Shown: piece after piece, positions 7,301-13,870 of the stretch | Layout: each line of letters begins with the position of its first letter | Numbering within the stretch: position 1 is the stretch's first letter | Source: DASPTT01 sp035623275 | Lineage (GTDB): Bacteria > Actinomycetota > Acidimicrobiia > Acidimicrobiales > UBA8190 | Assembly: GCA_035623275.1 (NCBI GenBank) | Contig: DASPTT010000150.1 | Span: forward strand, 1 to 15,597 | Direction of reading: 5' to 3' | DNA length: 15,597 nucleotides | Position numbers and translations under genes: made by a program | The notes under the pieces: model-generated | The model's input: only the letters and a program-made list of their open reading frames with translations | What the model was told of the DNA's origin: nothing | The model's database searches: none

Positions 7301-8820
7301 CCGACGTCGCGCTCGAGCGGCAGGACGCGGCCGGGCCACGGCGTCCGGCGCCAACGGGCGAGGGGTCGACCTCCGGCGCAGGGCCGGCACCGGCCGGCGC
7401 CACCTGGGCCGGGCGGGCGGTGCGGCGGATCCGGCGCCTCTCGCTGTCCTCCTGGTTCGTGATCCTGGCGCTGGGCTTCGGGACCTTCCTCGTCTTCGCC
7501 CAGCCGCCCGGCCAGGGGCTCGACGAGATGAACCACTTCTACCGGGCGTGGACGCTGGCCCACGGGACACTGGTGGCGCCCATCACCGACAAGCGGGCCG
7601 GCGCCCAGGTGCCGGCCTGCATCTCTGCCTATTTCGCCCACTTCTCCACGGTGGCGGCGGGGCGCGCCCCCTTCTCGTTCGGCGACTACTGGCACTCGAT
7701 CGCGCACTGCCCGTCGGGCTCGGTGTGGGTGCCCTTCGAGAACACCGCGGTCAACGGGCCCGTGTCCTACGCCCCCCACGTGGTCGCCATCGCGGTCTTG
7801 AGCGGCCTGGGTGCGCCGCTGCCGGTCGTGTTCTTCGGCGGCCGCCTGGCGTCGCTCCTGGTGTACGTCGCGATCTTCTTCCTGGCCATCCGGATCACCC
7901 CGGTGGGCAAGCACGTGATGGTCGTGTTGGGCCTGCTCCCGACGACGCTGCTGCTCGCCGCGGGCTACTCGGCCGACCCGATGGCCATCTCGCTGGCCGT
8001 GCTCGCCGTCGCCCTGACCCTGCGGTGCTGTGTGTCGGCGTCGGCGTCGTGGCGCACGTTCGCCTGTCTGGTCGGCGTGCTGGCGGCGATGGCGCTGACG
8101 AAGAACACCTATTTCATCCTCGCTCCGCTGCTGCTGCTCGTGCCGAACGCGGTGACGGGGAAATGGCGGCACCCGCTGCTGGTGAAGCTCGGCGCGATGG
8201 TCGTGGTGGTCGCACTGGCCGGGATGTGGTACCTGGCGATCCGCCACGTGTCGCTGGCGGCCTACCGGCCCGCGGGACCGCAGTTCCCGATCGACGAGGC
8301 GGCGCAGCGCCGGTTCATCCTGCACCACCCTGTGGCGTACGTGAAGGTGCTGGCGCGCACCATCTTCGACAACACGAGCGAGGCGCAGATCATCCCCGGG
8401 TTCTTCTCCTCCGTCGGGTACTACCGGCCGGCGGTGGGCGACCAGCCGTTCGCGCCGTTCGGCATCGTCATCGTCGGGTCCGTCACGCTCTGGTACGCGT
8501 TCTGGCTCCAGCTCGGGGCCCGCCGCCTCCTCCACGGCGCACGCCGGGTGTTCGCGTGGGTGCCCGTCGTGCTCGCCCTGGCCGGCGCGCTCATCGTGAT
8601 GACGACGTTCTGGATCTACTGGACGCCGGTGCGCCAGCTGGTCGTCGTCGGCCTCCAAGGGCGCTATTTCGTGCCGTTCGTGGCGTTGCCCCTGGTCACC
8701 ATCGGATTGTTGCGCCAGCCCAGGATCGTCCGGCACGCGAACCGGTGGGTGCTCGCCGGGAGCACGTCCATGCTGGTGTGGCTGGTCGTGAAGATCTTCG
8801 TCCACGACTACGGACTGTGA
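7258..8820 (+). CDS. DUF2142-type polytopic membrane protein
   Basis: The 520-residue protein has a disordered Ala/Gly/Pro-rich N-terminus (1-55), a first helix at about 63-82, and roughly eleven membrane segments. Three marks fit DUF2142: GLDEMNHFYRAWTLAHG after helix 1 (87-103), NTAVNGPVSYAPHVVAI (162-178), and QGRYFVP before the last helices (467-473). DUF2142 proteins resemble GT-C glycosyltransferases, with an acidic residue in the first outer loop (here D89/E90). They sit in cell-wall polysaccharide loci; the reaction is not established. The ATG at 7258 lies 43 nt inside the GT2 gene. A TTG at 7297 that overlaps the GT2 stop is an alternative start. The overlap indicates coupling to the polyprenyl-phosphate-sugar synthase. 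Confidence 0.83.
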   Translation: MAPEPVAGPGEPALTDVALERQDAAGPRRPAPTGEGSTSGAGPAPAGATWAGRAVRRIRRLSLSSWFVILALGFGTFLVFAQPPGQGLDEMNHFYRAWTLAHGTLVAPITDKRAGAQVPACISAYFAHFSTVAAGRAPFSFGDYWHSIAHCPSGSVWVPFENTAVNGPVSYAPHVVAIAVLSGLGAPLPVVFFGGRLASLLVYVAIFFLAIRITPVGKHVMVVLGLLPTTLLLAAGYSADPMAISLAVLAVALTLRCCVSASASWRTFACLVGVLAAMALTKNTYFILAPLLLLVPNAVTGKWRHPLLVKLGAMVVVVALAGMWYLAIRHVSLAAYRPAGPQFPIDEAAQRRFILHHPVAYVKVLARTIFDNTSEAQIIPGFFSSVGYYRPAVGDQPFAPFGIVIVGSVTLWYAFWLQLGARRLLHGARRVFAWVPVVLALAGALIVMTTFWIYWTPVRQLVVVGLQGRYFVPFVALPLVTIGLLRQPRIVRHANRWVLAGSTSMLVWLVVKIFVHDYGL

Positions 8821-8878
8821 CGGTCCCCGCCTTCACAGCTTCGCAACATTTCGTTGTCACCAATTGCGGCTGACCCGT

Positions 8879-8887
8879 TGGTAGAGT
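8879..8887 (+). promoter_or_regulatory. Candidate extended -10 promoter for the propeller/glycosidase-like gene
   Basis: TGGTAGAGT fits the extended -10 pattern (TGn + TAnnnT). It ends 10 nt before an ATG at 8898 that opens a 22-codon reading frame, so transcription could start at or just before that ATG. A TTGTCA at 8854-8859 is too far (22 nt) to be a normal -35 partner. The 8821-8897 gap otherwise holds only weak hairpins. Confidence 0.4.
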
Positions 8888-8897
8888 CGCGGACGCT

Positions 8898-8966
8898 ATG
8901 ACGACGCGGTGGCGTGCCCGTGTCGTCGGCCCGCCTACTGCAACCGCACCTGGAACACGTTCATGA
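8898..8966 (+). CDS. Possible 22-residue leader peptide overlapping the next start
   Basis: ATG at 8898 opens a frame of 22 codons (MTTRWRARVV..., ending PGTRS) whose TGA overlaps the ATG of the propeller gene as ATGA (8963-8966). It is the first ATG after the TGnTAGAGT element. No Shine-Dalgarno can be seen, so it would be read as a leaderless start. If translated, it would deliver ribosomes to the poorly marked start of the downstream secreted protein. A chance open frame of this length in GC-rich DNA is quite possible. Confidence 0.3.
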   Translation: MTTRWRARVVGPPTATAPGTRS

Positions 8967-10942
8967 CGGATCGTCATCGCCCGCGTCGCGTCCTTGCGCT
9001 CCTGCTCCCCGCCGCCGCGCTCGCAGTGTCCAGCGTGGTCGCCGTCGTCGCCGGCGCACCGCCCGCGCACGCCGCGACGGCGTCGTCGACGTTCCCGCTG
9101 ACGGAGTTCATGTCCAACCCGGGCGGCGGCGCGCCGTGGGGTGCGTACGACGAGTCGGCGACCGCCGTCGGCCCGACCGTCCAGGGCACGCCGGCCGTGA
9201 TCGGCGATCCCGCCGACGGCCTCATCCACGCCTACGTGTGCGGGGCCAACGGCGACCTCGTCGAGTACGTCGACGACGGGGCCAACAACCGGCAGTGGAA
9301 CGCCTATGACCTGACCTTCGGCGGCGGCGGGGCGACCCCCGTGACCGGCACGCCGAGCGCCTTCTACGACCCGGCCGACCACCTGATCCACGTCTACACC
9401 CGCTCCGTGTACGGCGACCTCGTCGAGTACGTGGACAACAACCTCGGCGGGCACGTGTGGAACCAGTACGACGTCTCCTACGGCGCGCCCGGGGGCTCCC
9501 CGATCAACGGGACGCCGAGTGCGTTCTACGACCCGGCCGACGGGCTCATCCACGTGTACGCGGAGGCGTCCGACGGGTACCTCGTCGAGTACGACAACGG
9601 GGCGGTGAAGGGGCACCCGTGGGACGCCTGGGGCCTGTCCATCGGCGCCTCCGGCGGCGGGATGGTCGCGGGGACCCCCGATGCCTTCTTCGACCCGCAG
9701 GACGGGCTCATCCACATCTACATCCAGGCCACCCAGGGCGACCTGGTGGAATACGACAACGGGCACCTGCTGGGCCGGCCGTGGAACGCCTGGGACCTGA
9801 GCTTCGGCGCCAGCGGCGGCGGGGTGGTCACGAGCACGCCCAGCGCCTTCCTGGACCCCTCGGACCACCTGATCCACATCTACGTCCAGGGCCCGACCTC
9901 GAACCTGATGGAGTACGTGAACGCCAACTACGGGGGCCACCCGTGGAACGGCTGGGACATCAGCTACGGCGCCTCCGGCGCGATGCCCATGGTGGGCAAC
10001 CCAAGCGCGCTCTTCGACCCGGACGACGGCCTCATCCACGTCTACGTCCGCACGCCGAACAACCTGCTCCTCGAATACGACAACGGCAATCTCGACGGGC
10101 ACCCCTGGAACGGGTGGAACATCACCGCCGGCTCGTCCGGACCGACGATCGGCATCGACCCCGCCGCCCTGGTGTGGAACGGCCACATCCACGTGTACAC
10201 GGGCGGGCAGAGCTTCGTCGGCGTCTACGGCTTCGCCTCGTGGAACGCGGCGAGCTCTGCGATCGGCGACGGCTGGTCGATCGTGGCGGACACGGGTGGA
10301 CTGGGCACGCAGGGCCCGCCCTACGCGCAGCAGCTTGCCTCGAACCCCGACCTCAACATCGGTGACGCCATCGGCCAGACGCAAGCCTCGGCGACCTGGC
10401 TCTCGTTCTGGACGGTGAGCGGGCCCACCGGGGCCGACTCGTGGTACACGGCGGGCGCGGAAGGCGGCCAGACCGCGGCCACGTCCATCGACAACGATGC
10501 CAACACCAGCGGTCGCAAGCCCCAGTTCGTCATCCTCGACCCCGAGGGCTACAACATCCCCGCCGCCAGCGCCGACTTCCAGAACTTCATCCAGGGCTTC
10601 GCCGACGGCGTGCGCTCGGTGGACGGCTCGCTCCGCCCGGCGTTCTACTCGGACCAGTCCCAGTACTACGACTACCAGCTCTCGTCCGTCGCGCTCCCCG
10701 CGTTCATCGCCGTCACGCCCATCATCTACTCGTCGGGGACGCCCGACCGCCCCTTCGACCCGAGCTACAACCTCGGTTCACCGGGGCCCAACATCATGGG
10801 CTACGTCGAGTACGGGGACTTCAACGCCAACCCGCCGCAGCCCAACTGTCCGGCCGCCGTCTACGAGGACGCCATCCGGACGTGGGGCGGGTTCATCAAC
10901 ACCTTGCAGTTCCCCGACAGCGGCGTCGACTGTGCCCCCTGA
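8963..10942 (+). CDS. Secreted seven-bladed propeller protein with C-terminal glycosidase-like domain
   Basis: The 659-residue product begins with a Sec signal (MTDRHRPRRV then a long hydrophobic core) and a likely cleavage after AHA at 35-37. Residues 45-415 hold six full repeats of about 54 residues, each with a G-P-S-AF-DPxDGLIHVY core, G-L-EY, and PWNAWDLS-GASGGG. A split seventh blade is formed by the N-terminal PWGAYDES and the C-terminal NGHIHVYTGG, which is how propellers close. Residues about 420-659 are a separate domain with VYGFASWNAA (421-430), FVILDPEGYNIP (522-533), FIQGFADGVRS (542-552), RPAFYSDQSQYYDY (558-571) and IMGYVEYGDF (611-620). The DxE motif D526/E528 at a strand end suggests a GH25/DUF1906-like TIM barrel, which I infer only weakly. 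C629 and C657 could form a disulfide. I prefer the ATG at 8963; a GTG at 8909 would give an awkwardly long n-region. Confidence 0.82.
   Translation: MTDRHRPRRVLALLLPAAALAVSSVVAVVAGAPPAHAATASSTFPLTEFMSNPGGGAPWGAYDESATAVGPTVQGTPAVIGDPADGLIHAYVCGANGDLVEYVDDGANNRQWNAYDLTFGGGGATPVTGTPSAFYDPADHLIHVYTRSVYGDLVEYVDNNLGGHVWNQYDVSYGAPGGSPINGTPSAFYDPADGLIHVYAEASDGYLVEYDNGAVKGHPWDAWGLSIGASGGGMVAGTPDAFFDPQDGLIHIYIQATQGDLVEYDNGHLLGRPWNAWDLSFGASGGGVVTSTPSAFLDPSDHLIHIYVQGPTSNLMEYVNANYGGHPWNGWDISYGASGAMPMVGNPSALFDPDDGLIHVYVRTPNNLLLEYDNGNLDGHPWNGWNITAGSSGPTIGIDPAALVWNGHIHVYTGGQSFVGVYGFASWNAASSAIGDGWSIVADTGGLGTQGPPYAQQLASNPDLNIGDAIGQTQASATWLSFWTVSGPTGADSWYTAGAEGGQTAATSIDNDANTSGRKPQFVILDPEGYNIPAASADFQNFIQGFADGVRSVDGSLRPAFYSDQSQYYDYQLSSVALPAFIAVTPIIYSSGTPDRPFDPSYNLGSPGPNIMGYVEYGDFNANPPQPNCPAAVYEDAIRTWGGFINTLQFPDSGVDCAP
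9185..10153 (+). repeat. Six tandem propeller repeats (coding), first copy set
   Basis: Residues 75-397 of the protein are six tandem units of 52-55 residues. Each carries DPxDxLIHxY, then G-LxEY, then W-(N/D)-x-(W/Y)-(D/G/N), and Gly/Ser-rich turns. Some blades differ at a few positions only (for example blades 2 and 3 both begin GTPSAFYDPAD). The pattern recalls lectin propellers such as the fucose-specific fungal lectin type, where ligand binds between blades. This resemblance comes from motif layout and not from an alignment. Confidence 0.85.
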
Positions 10943-11447
10943 CGGGCGCAGGGCGTCCGTCACCCTGACGCTGCTCGCCTTGTCCATGGCCTCGGCGGCC
11001 TGCTCGAGCGGGTCGAGCAGCGGCTCCCAGGCGGGATCGGTGACGACCACCTCGTCCACCAACCCGACCAGCGCGCCGGAAGGGTCCACCACATCCCTCC
11101 CCTTCGTGACCACCACCACGAGCAACCTGCCCGTCCTGGGCTCCACCTCGGTGCAGGCGCAGATCGTGGGCTCCACGGTCGTCATCACCATCGGGACCCA
11201 TGTGTCGGACCTGGCCGCGCGGGTGGGCAACGCCCGCCTGGTGACCACCACGGAGTTCGACATGGACCTGGCCGGCATCGAGGTGACGGCGCCGTCGCAG
11301 GTGACCTCGGCGTCGGGACAGGTGAGCTCGGTGGCCATCACCCAATCGGCGTCCGACACCCACGTGCGCGTCCTGTTGCGCACTCCGGCGAGCGGGTTCG
11401 AGCCGGCTGTGGGCGGCGGCACGCAGGTGCAGGTGACCTTCTCATAG
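10932..11447 (+). CDS. Lipoprotein with AMIN-like domain
   Basis: A GTG at 10932, overlapping the end of the propeller gene by 11 nt, gives 171 residues. The N-terminus (VPPDGRRASV then LTLLALSMASAAC) is a lipoprotein signal with Cys24 as the lipidated residue. The -3 Ser is a relaxed form of the lipobox. A Ser/Thr-rich linker runs to about residue 65. The last 100 residues follow the strand order of AMIN domains: VQAQIVGSTVVITIG, then TEFDMDLAGIEV, SGQVSSVAITQSASDTHVRV, and a closing GGGTQVQVTFS. AMIN domains bind peptidoglycan and place amidases or secretin complexes. The gene probably shares a transcript with the propeller protein, so an anchor or guide role for the secreted hydrolases is inferred. 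A search of the last 100 residues against the AMIN family would confirm it. Confidence 0.72.
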   Translation: MPPDGRRASVTLTLLALSMASAACSSGSSSGSQAGSVTTTSSTNPTSAPEGSTTSLPFVTTTTSNLPVLGSTSVQAQIVGSTVVITIGTHVSDLAARVGNARLVTTTEFDMDLAGIEVTAPSQVTSASGQVSSVAITQSASDTHVRVLLRTPASGFEPAVGGGTQVQVTFS

Positions 11448-11930
11448 GTTCGCGCCGGCGGCGGGCGCAGATCGATCAGTGGGCGCCGCGGGCGACTGGG
11501 ACGCCCGAAGGGCCGTGGCGGGACGCCGGCGGTCGAGGAACATGAGGACCGCAGCGGTCGCCAGGGCCACGAAGCCCACCGCCTCGACGACGATCGACAT
11601 GCCCGCGTAGGGCGCGCCCAGGGAGTCGGTGAACCCGAACAGGCCGACCTCGACGCTGAGCAGGAGCCCCCCGACGGTCGACGCCAGGAAGAGGGCGCCG
11701 ACGAGCGGGACGAACCAGCGGTGCCACACGACGACGACCGCGGCCAGGACGAAACCCGCGATCCACTGGAGCAGGAACAGCGTGCCGATCGTGGCGATCG
11801 ACCGGTAGCCGTGCATCCAGAGGTGGAGGTGGACGAGGGCCGTGCCCACCAGGGCGAGGACCCCCACCGCCAGCGCCGCCGCCCTCAGGGGCCTCGCTCG
11901 CCCTCCGCGGTGTTCGTCGGTCGGCCCCAT
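11442..11930 (-). CDS. Four-helix membrane protein with His-rich helix, function unknown
   Basis: The ATG at 11930 gives 162 residues. There are four hydrophobic segments (about 15-37, 45-69, 73-97 and 108-131) and a cytoplasmic Ala/Pro/Arg-rich tail. The end of helix 1 reads ALVHLHLWMHGYRSIATIG (31-49), with three His at 34, 36 and 40, and is followed by TLFLLQWIAGFVLA. This H-LW-GYR-I-TIG-LF layout is one I associate with small actinobacterial membrane proteins of unknown role. Bound heme or metal is possible but unproven. Upstream GTG and ATG codons (11939, 11936) lie within or against the Shine-Dalgarno, and the ATG at 11930 has ideal spacing of 8 nt after GGAGG. Its stop overlaps the convergent lipoprotein gene by 6 bp. 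Confidence 0.75.
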   Translation of the reverse strand: MGPTDEHRGGRARPLRAAALAVGVLALVGTALVHLHLWMHGYRSIATIGTLFLLQWIAGFVLAAVVVVWHRWFVPLVGALFLASTVGGLLLSVEVGLFGFTDSLGAPYAGMSIVVEAVGFVALATAAVLMFLDRRRPATALRASQSPAAPTDRSAPAAGANL

Positions 11931-11934
11931 GCCC

Positions 11935-11972
11935 ATCACCTCCCCGGGTACCCGGCGGGTCCCGGAGGTGAT
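11935..11972 (-). promoter_or_regulatory. Leader hairpin pairing Shine-Dalgarno with an anti-Shine-Dalgarno
   Basis: Read on the minus strand, ATCACCTCC (11972-11964) pairs over 9 bp with GGAGGTGAT (11943-11935). Three further G-C pairs follow after a 2-nt bulge. The second arm is a full-length Shine-Dalgarno, 8 nt before the membrane-protein ATG. The first arm copies the 16S rRNA anti-Shine-Dalgarno. In the folded RNA the ribosome site is hidden. The hairpin starts 33 nt after the CHAP gene stop, so it may also act as a terminator-like structure between the two genes. Confidence 0.6.
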
Positions 11973-12005
11973 ACGGGTCAGCTGTCCCCGGGGTTCACGA
12001 TCCGG

Positions 12006-13787
12006 TCACGACGGGGTGAAGGCGGTCCATTGGGTGGGGGCCACGTAGCCGATGATCGGGTACCCGAAGTCGGTGGACGACGCGGGGTCGAAGTACCCCG
12101 ACTCCATGACGGCCGTGGCGGGCCCGTTGTCGGCGTTGCCGGACACCACGTCGATCTGGCCCTGGCTCACCCCGATGACGACGGCGACGTGCTCCGCGTA
12201 GCCGGCCGCCATGTCGCCCCAGACCACGGCGTCGCCCGGTTCCGGGTCGTTGGTCGCCCCCGGTTGCCAGGCGCCGGCGTGCTGCTCGGCCCACTGTACG
12301 AAGGTGAAGGCGTAGCCCGTGATCCCCCCGGTCGGGATCCCCGAGCCGGACCAGACCCAGTCGGCGAAGTCCGAGCACCACTGCTCGGCCGCCGTCCCGG
12401 GCGTGCAGCCGGCCGTGGAGCCGCGGCCGAAGGCGGCCGTGTAGGGATTGCACTCGGAGCCCGGCGGGCTGTCGGAGACGGAGCCGTAGTACTGGTCCTG
12501 GCTGGTGGCCAGGGCCACGACGTGCTGGACGAGCGGCGGCGGTGTCGGCCCGCCCACGAACACGTGGTACATGCCGCCCCACCACGCCCCCGTGGGATCG
12601 CCGCCGATGACCGGGCCTTGGGAGCCGTAGGTGAGGTCCCAGGCGTTCCATGGGTGCCCGCCGACGTTGCCGTTGTCGTACTCGACGAGGTCGCCGTTGG
12701 CCGCCCGGACGTACAGGTGGATGAGGTGGTCGGGACCGGACGCCACGAGGCTCGGCTGGCTCGCCACCGGGCCGCCGCCGCTGGCCCCGACGCTCAGGTC
12801 CCAGGCGTTCCACGGTCGCCCGCCCCAGTGGCCGTCGTCGTACTCGGTCAGGTCCCCGCCCGTGCCCACCGCGTAGACGTGGATGAGCCCGTCGAGGGGG
12901 TTGAAGAACGCGGTCGGGTCGGAGGTCACCGGGCCGCCGCCCGTGGCGCCGATCGAGAGGCCCCAGGCGTTCCAGGGGACGCCGCCCACGTTCCCGTTGT
13001 CGTACTCCGTGAGCTGGCCGCCGGGCCCCTGCGCGTACACGTGGATGAGCCCGTCGGCGGGGTCGAGGAAGGCGCTGGGCGACCCTGCCACCGGGCCCCC
13101 GCCGGTGGCGCCGGCCGAGAGGCCCCAGGCGTTCCAGAGGTGGCCCAGGAGGCCGCCGTCCACGTACTCGAAGAGGTACCCGTCCGGGCCCTGGACGTAG
13201 GCGTGGATGAGCCCGTCGGCGGGGTCGTAGAAGACGCTGGGCGTGCCCGACACCGTGACCGGGTCCGAGGCGCCGGCGGTCAGGTCCCAGGCGTTCCAGC
13301 TGTGGCCGTCGACGCCGTCGTTCACGTACTCGACCAGGTGCCCGATGTTCGACACGACGTAGACGTGCACCAGCCCGTCGGCGGGGTCGTAGAAGGCGCA
13401 CGGGCTCCCGTCCAACGGCGAATTGCCGCCGTCGGCCGCGGTCAGGTCGGTGATCTTCCACCACGGGTTGCCCTGCCCGTTCACGAGCTCGTAGAGGTCG
13501 CCGTTCGCGCCCCAGACGTAGACGTGGAGGTCGCCGTCCTTCGGGTCGGTGAACAGGCTGGGACGGCCGAAGATGGTCGGTCCGTCGGCGTTGACCGACT
13601 GGTCGTACGCGTTCCAGGGCCGCCCGTTGAGGTTGTCGTTGGCGAACTCCTGCAGCGTCAGCGGCGCGCTCGAGGCCTGCTGCGCCCGGGCGGGCGGCGG
13701 GGCGACGACGTCGGCGATCCCGACGACGACGAGCGGTGCCAGCAAGATCGCGAGCAACATCGCGGTTGATCGGCGGGCTAGGGGCAT
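12006..13787 (-). CDS. Secreted seven-bladed propeller protein with C-terminal CHAP amidase domain
   Basis: The 593-residue product has a Sec signal (MPLARRSTAMLLAILLAPLV) with likely cleavage after ARA at 33-35. Residues 46-412 hold six full propeller repeats, plus a split seventh blade made of PWNAYDQSVN near the N-terminus and GGMYHVFVGG near the C-terminus. The architecture matches the plus-strand protein at 8963. Residues about 440-590 form a CHAP domain: EQWCSDFADWVW with the catalytic Cys471, PEPGDAVVW (516-524), AEHVAVVIG with His533, and VVSGNAD with Asn551 as the third residue. CHAP enzymes cut peptidoglycan as N-acetylmuramoyl-L-alanine amidases or peptide-bridge endopeptidases. 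I use the ATG at 13787, with AAAGAG 7 nt upstream; a frame reaching back to 13934 lacks a signal-like start. The CHAP domain is clear. The propeller ligand is unknown. Confidence 0.9.
   Translation of the reverse strand: MPLARRSTAMLLAILLAPLVVVGIADVVAPPPARAQQASSAPLTLQEFANDNLNGRPWNAYDQSVNADGPTIFGRPSLFTDPKDGDLHVYVWGANGDLYELVNGQGNPWWKITDLTAADGGNSPLDGSPCAFYDPADGLVHVYVVSNIGHLVEYVNDGVDGHSWNAWDLTAGASDPVTVSGTPSVFYDPADGLIHAYVQGPDGYLFEYVDGGLLGHLWNAWGLSAGATGGGPVAGSPSAFLDPADGLIHVYAQGPGGQLTEYDNGNVGGVPWNAWGLSIGATGGGPVTSDPTAFFNPLDGLIHVYAVGTGGDLTEYDDGHWGGRPWNAWDLSVGASGGGPVASQPSLVASGPDHLIHLYVRAANGDLVEYDNGNVGGHPWNAWDLTYGSQGPVIGGDPTGAWWGGMYHVFVGGPTPPPLVQHVVALATSQDQYYGSVSDSPPGSECNPYTAAFGRGSTAGCTPGTAAEQWCSDFADWVWSGSGIPTGGITGYAFTFVQWAEQHAGAWQPGATNDPEPGDAVVWGDMAAGYAEHVAVVIGVSQGQIDVVSGNADNGPATAVMESGYFDPASSTDFGYPIIGYVAPTQWTAFTPS
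12597..13571 (-). repeat. Six tandem propeller repeats (coding), second copy set
   Basis: Residues 73-397 of the CHAP protein are six tandem units of 53-58 residues with the same DPxDGLIHVY, EYDNG, PWNAWDLS and GATGGGPV cores as the plus-strand set. At DNA level the two sets lie in opposite orientation; for instance 13032-13058 is an exact 27-nt inverted match of 9536-9562. The first unit (PSLFTDPKDGDLHVYVWG) and the last (SLVASGPDHLIHLYV) are the most divergent, and the middle units are nearly uniform. Confidence 0.88.
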
Positions 13788-13816
13788 CGAACTGCTCTTT
13801 CGGCCTGTCAGCAGCC

Positions 13817-13836
13817 GCCAGCGGTTCGCCGCTGGC
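13817..13836 (-). promoter_or_regulatory. Perfect 8-bp hairpin in the CHAP gene leader
   Basis: On the minus strand GCCAGCGG and CCGCTGGC pair perfectly around a CGAA loop, ending 29 nt before the CHAP ATG. Just downstream CTGCT and AGCAG can pair, which would fold the AAAGAG ribosome site into a second stem. The leader may control translation of the secreted hydrolase. I could not match it to a known riboswitch class: the conserved cores of c-di-AMP and c-di-GMP riboswitches are missing. Confidence 0.45.
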
Positions 13837-13870
13837 CGTCCGTGGCGTTGCTGCAGATGGTGGCGGTAGG

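Noticed and set aside
9185..10153. Periodic repeats considered as a CRISPR or satellite array
   Set aside because: The period is about 160 bp, copies diverge at third positions, and the reading frame and propeller motif are kept, so they are protein repeats.
7174..10384. Long minus-strand open frames under the DUF2142 and propeller genes
   Set aside because: Their composition is highly charged and repetitive, and their periodicity simply mirrors the plus-strand genes. No signal, motif or ribosome site supports them.
11721..13769. Plus-strand 682-codon open frame with tandem V-H-V-D-EPV repeats
   Set aside because: The repeats are the reverse reading of the propeller repeats. The minus strand has a signal peptide and a complete CHAP domain.
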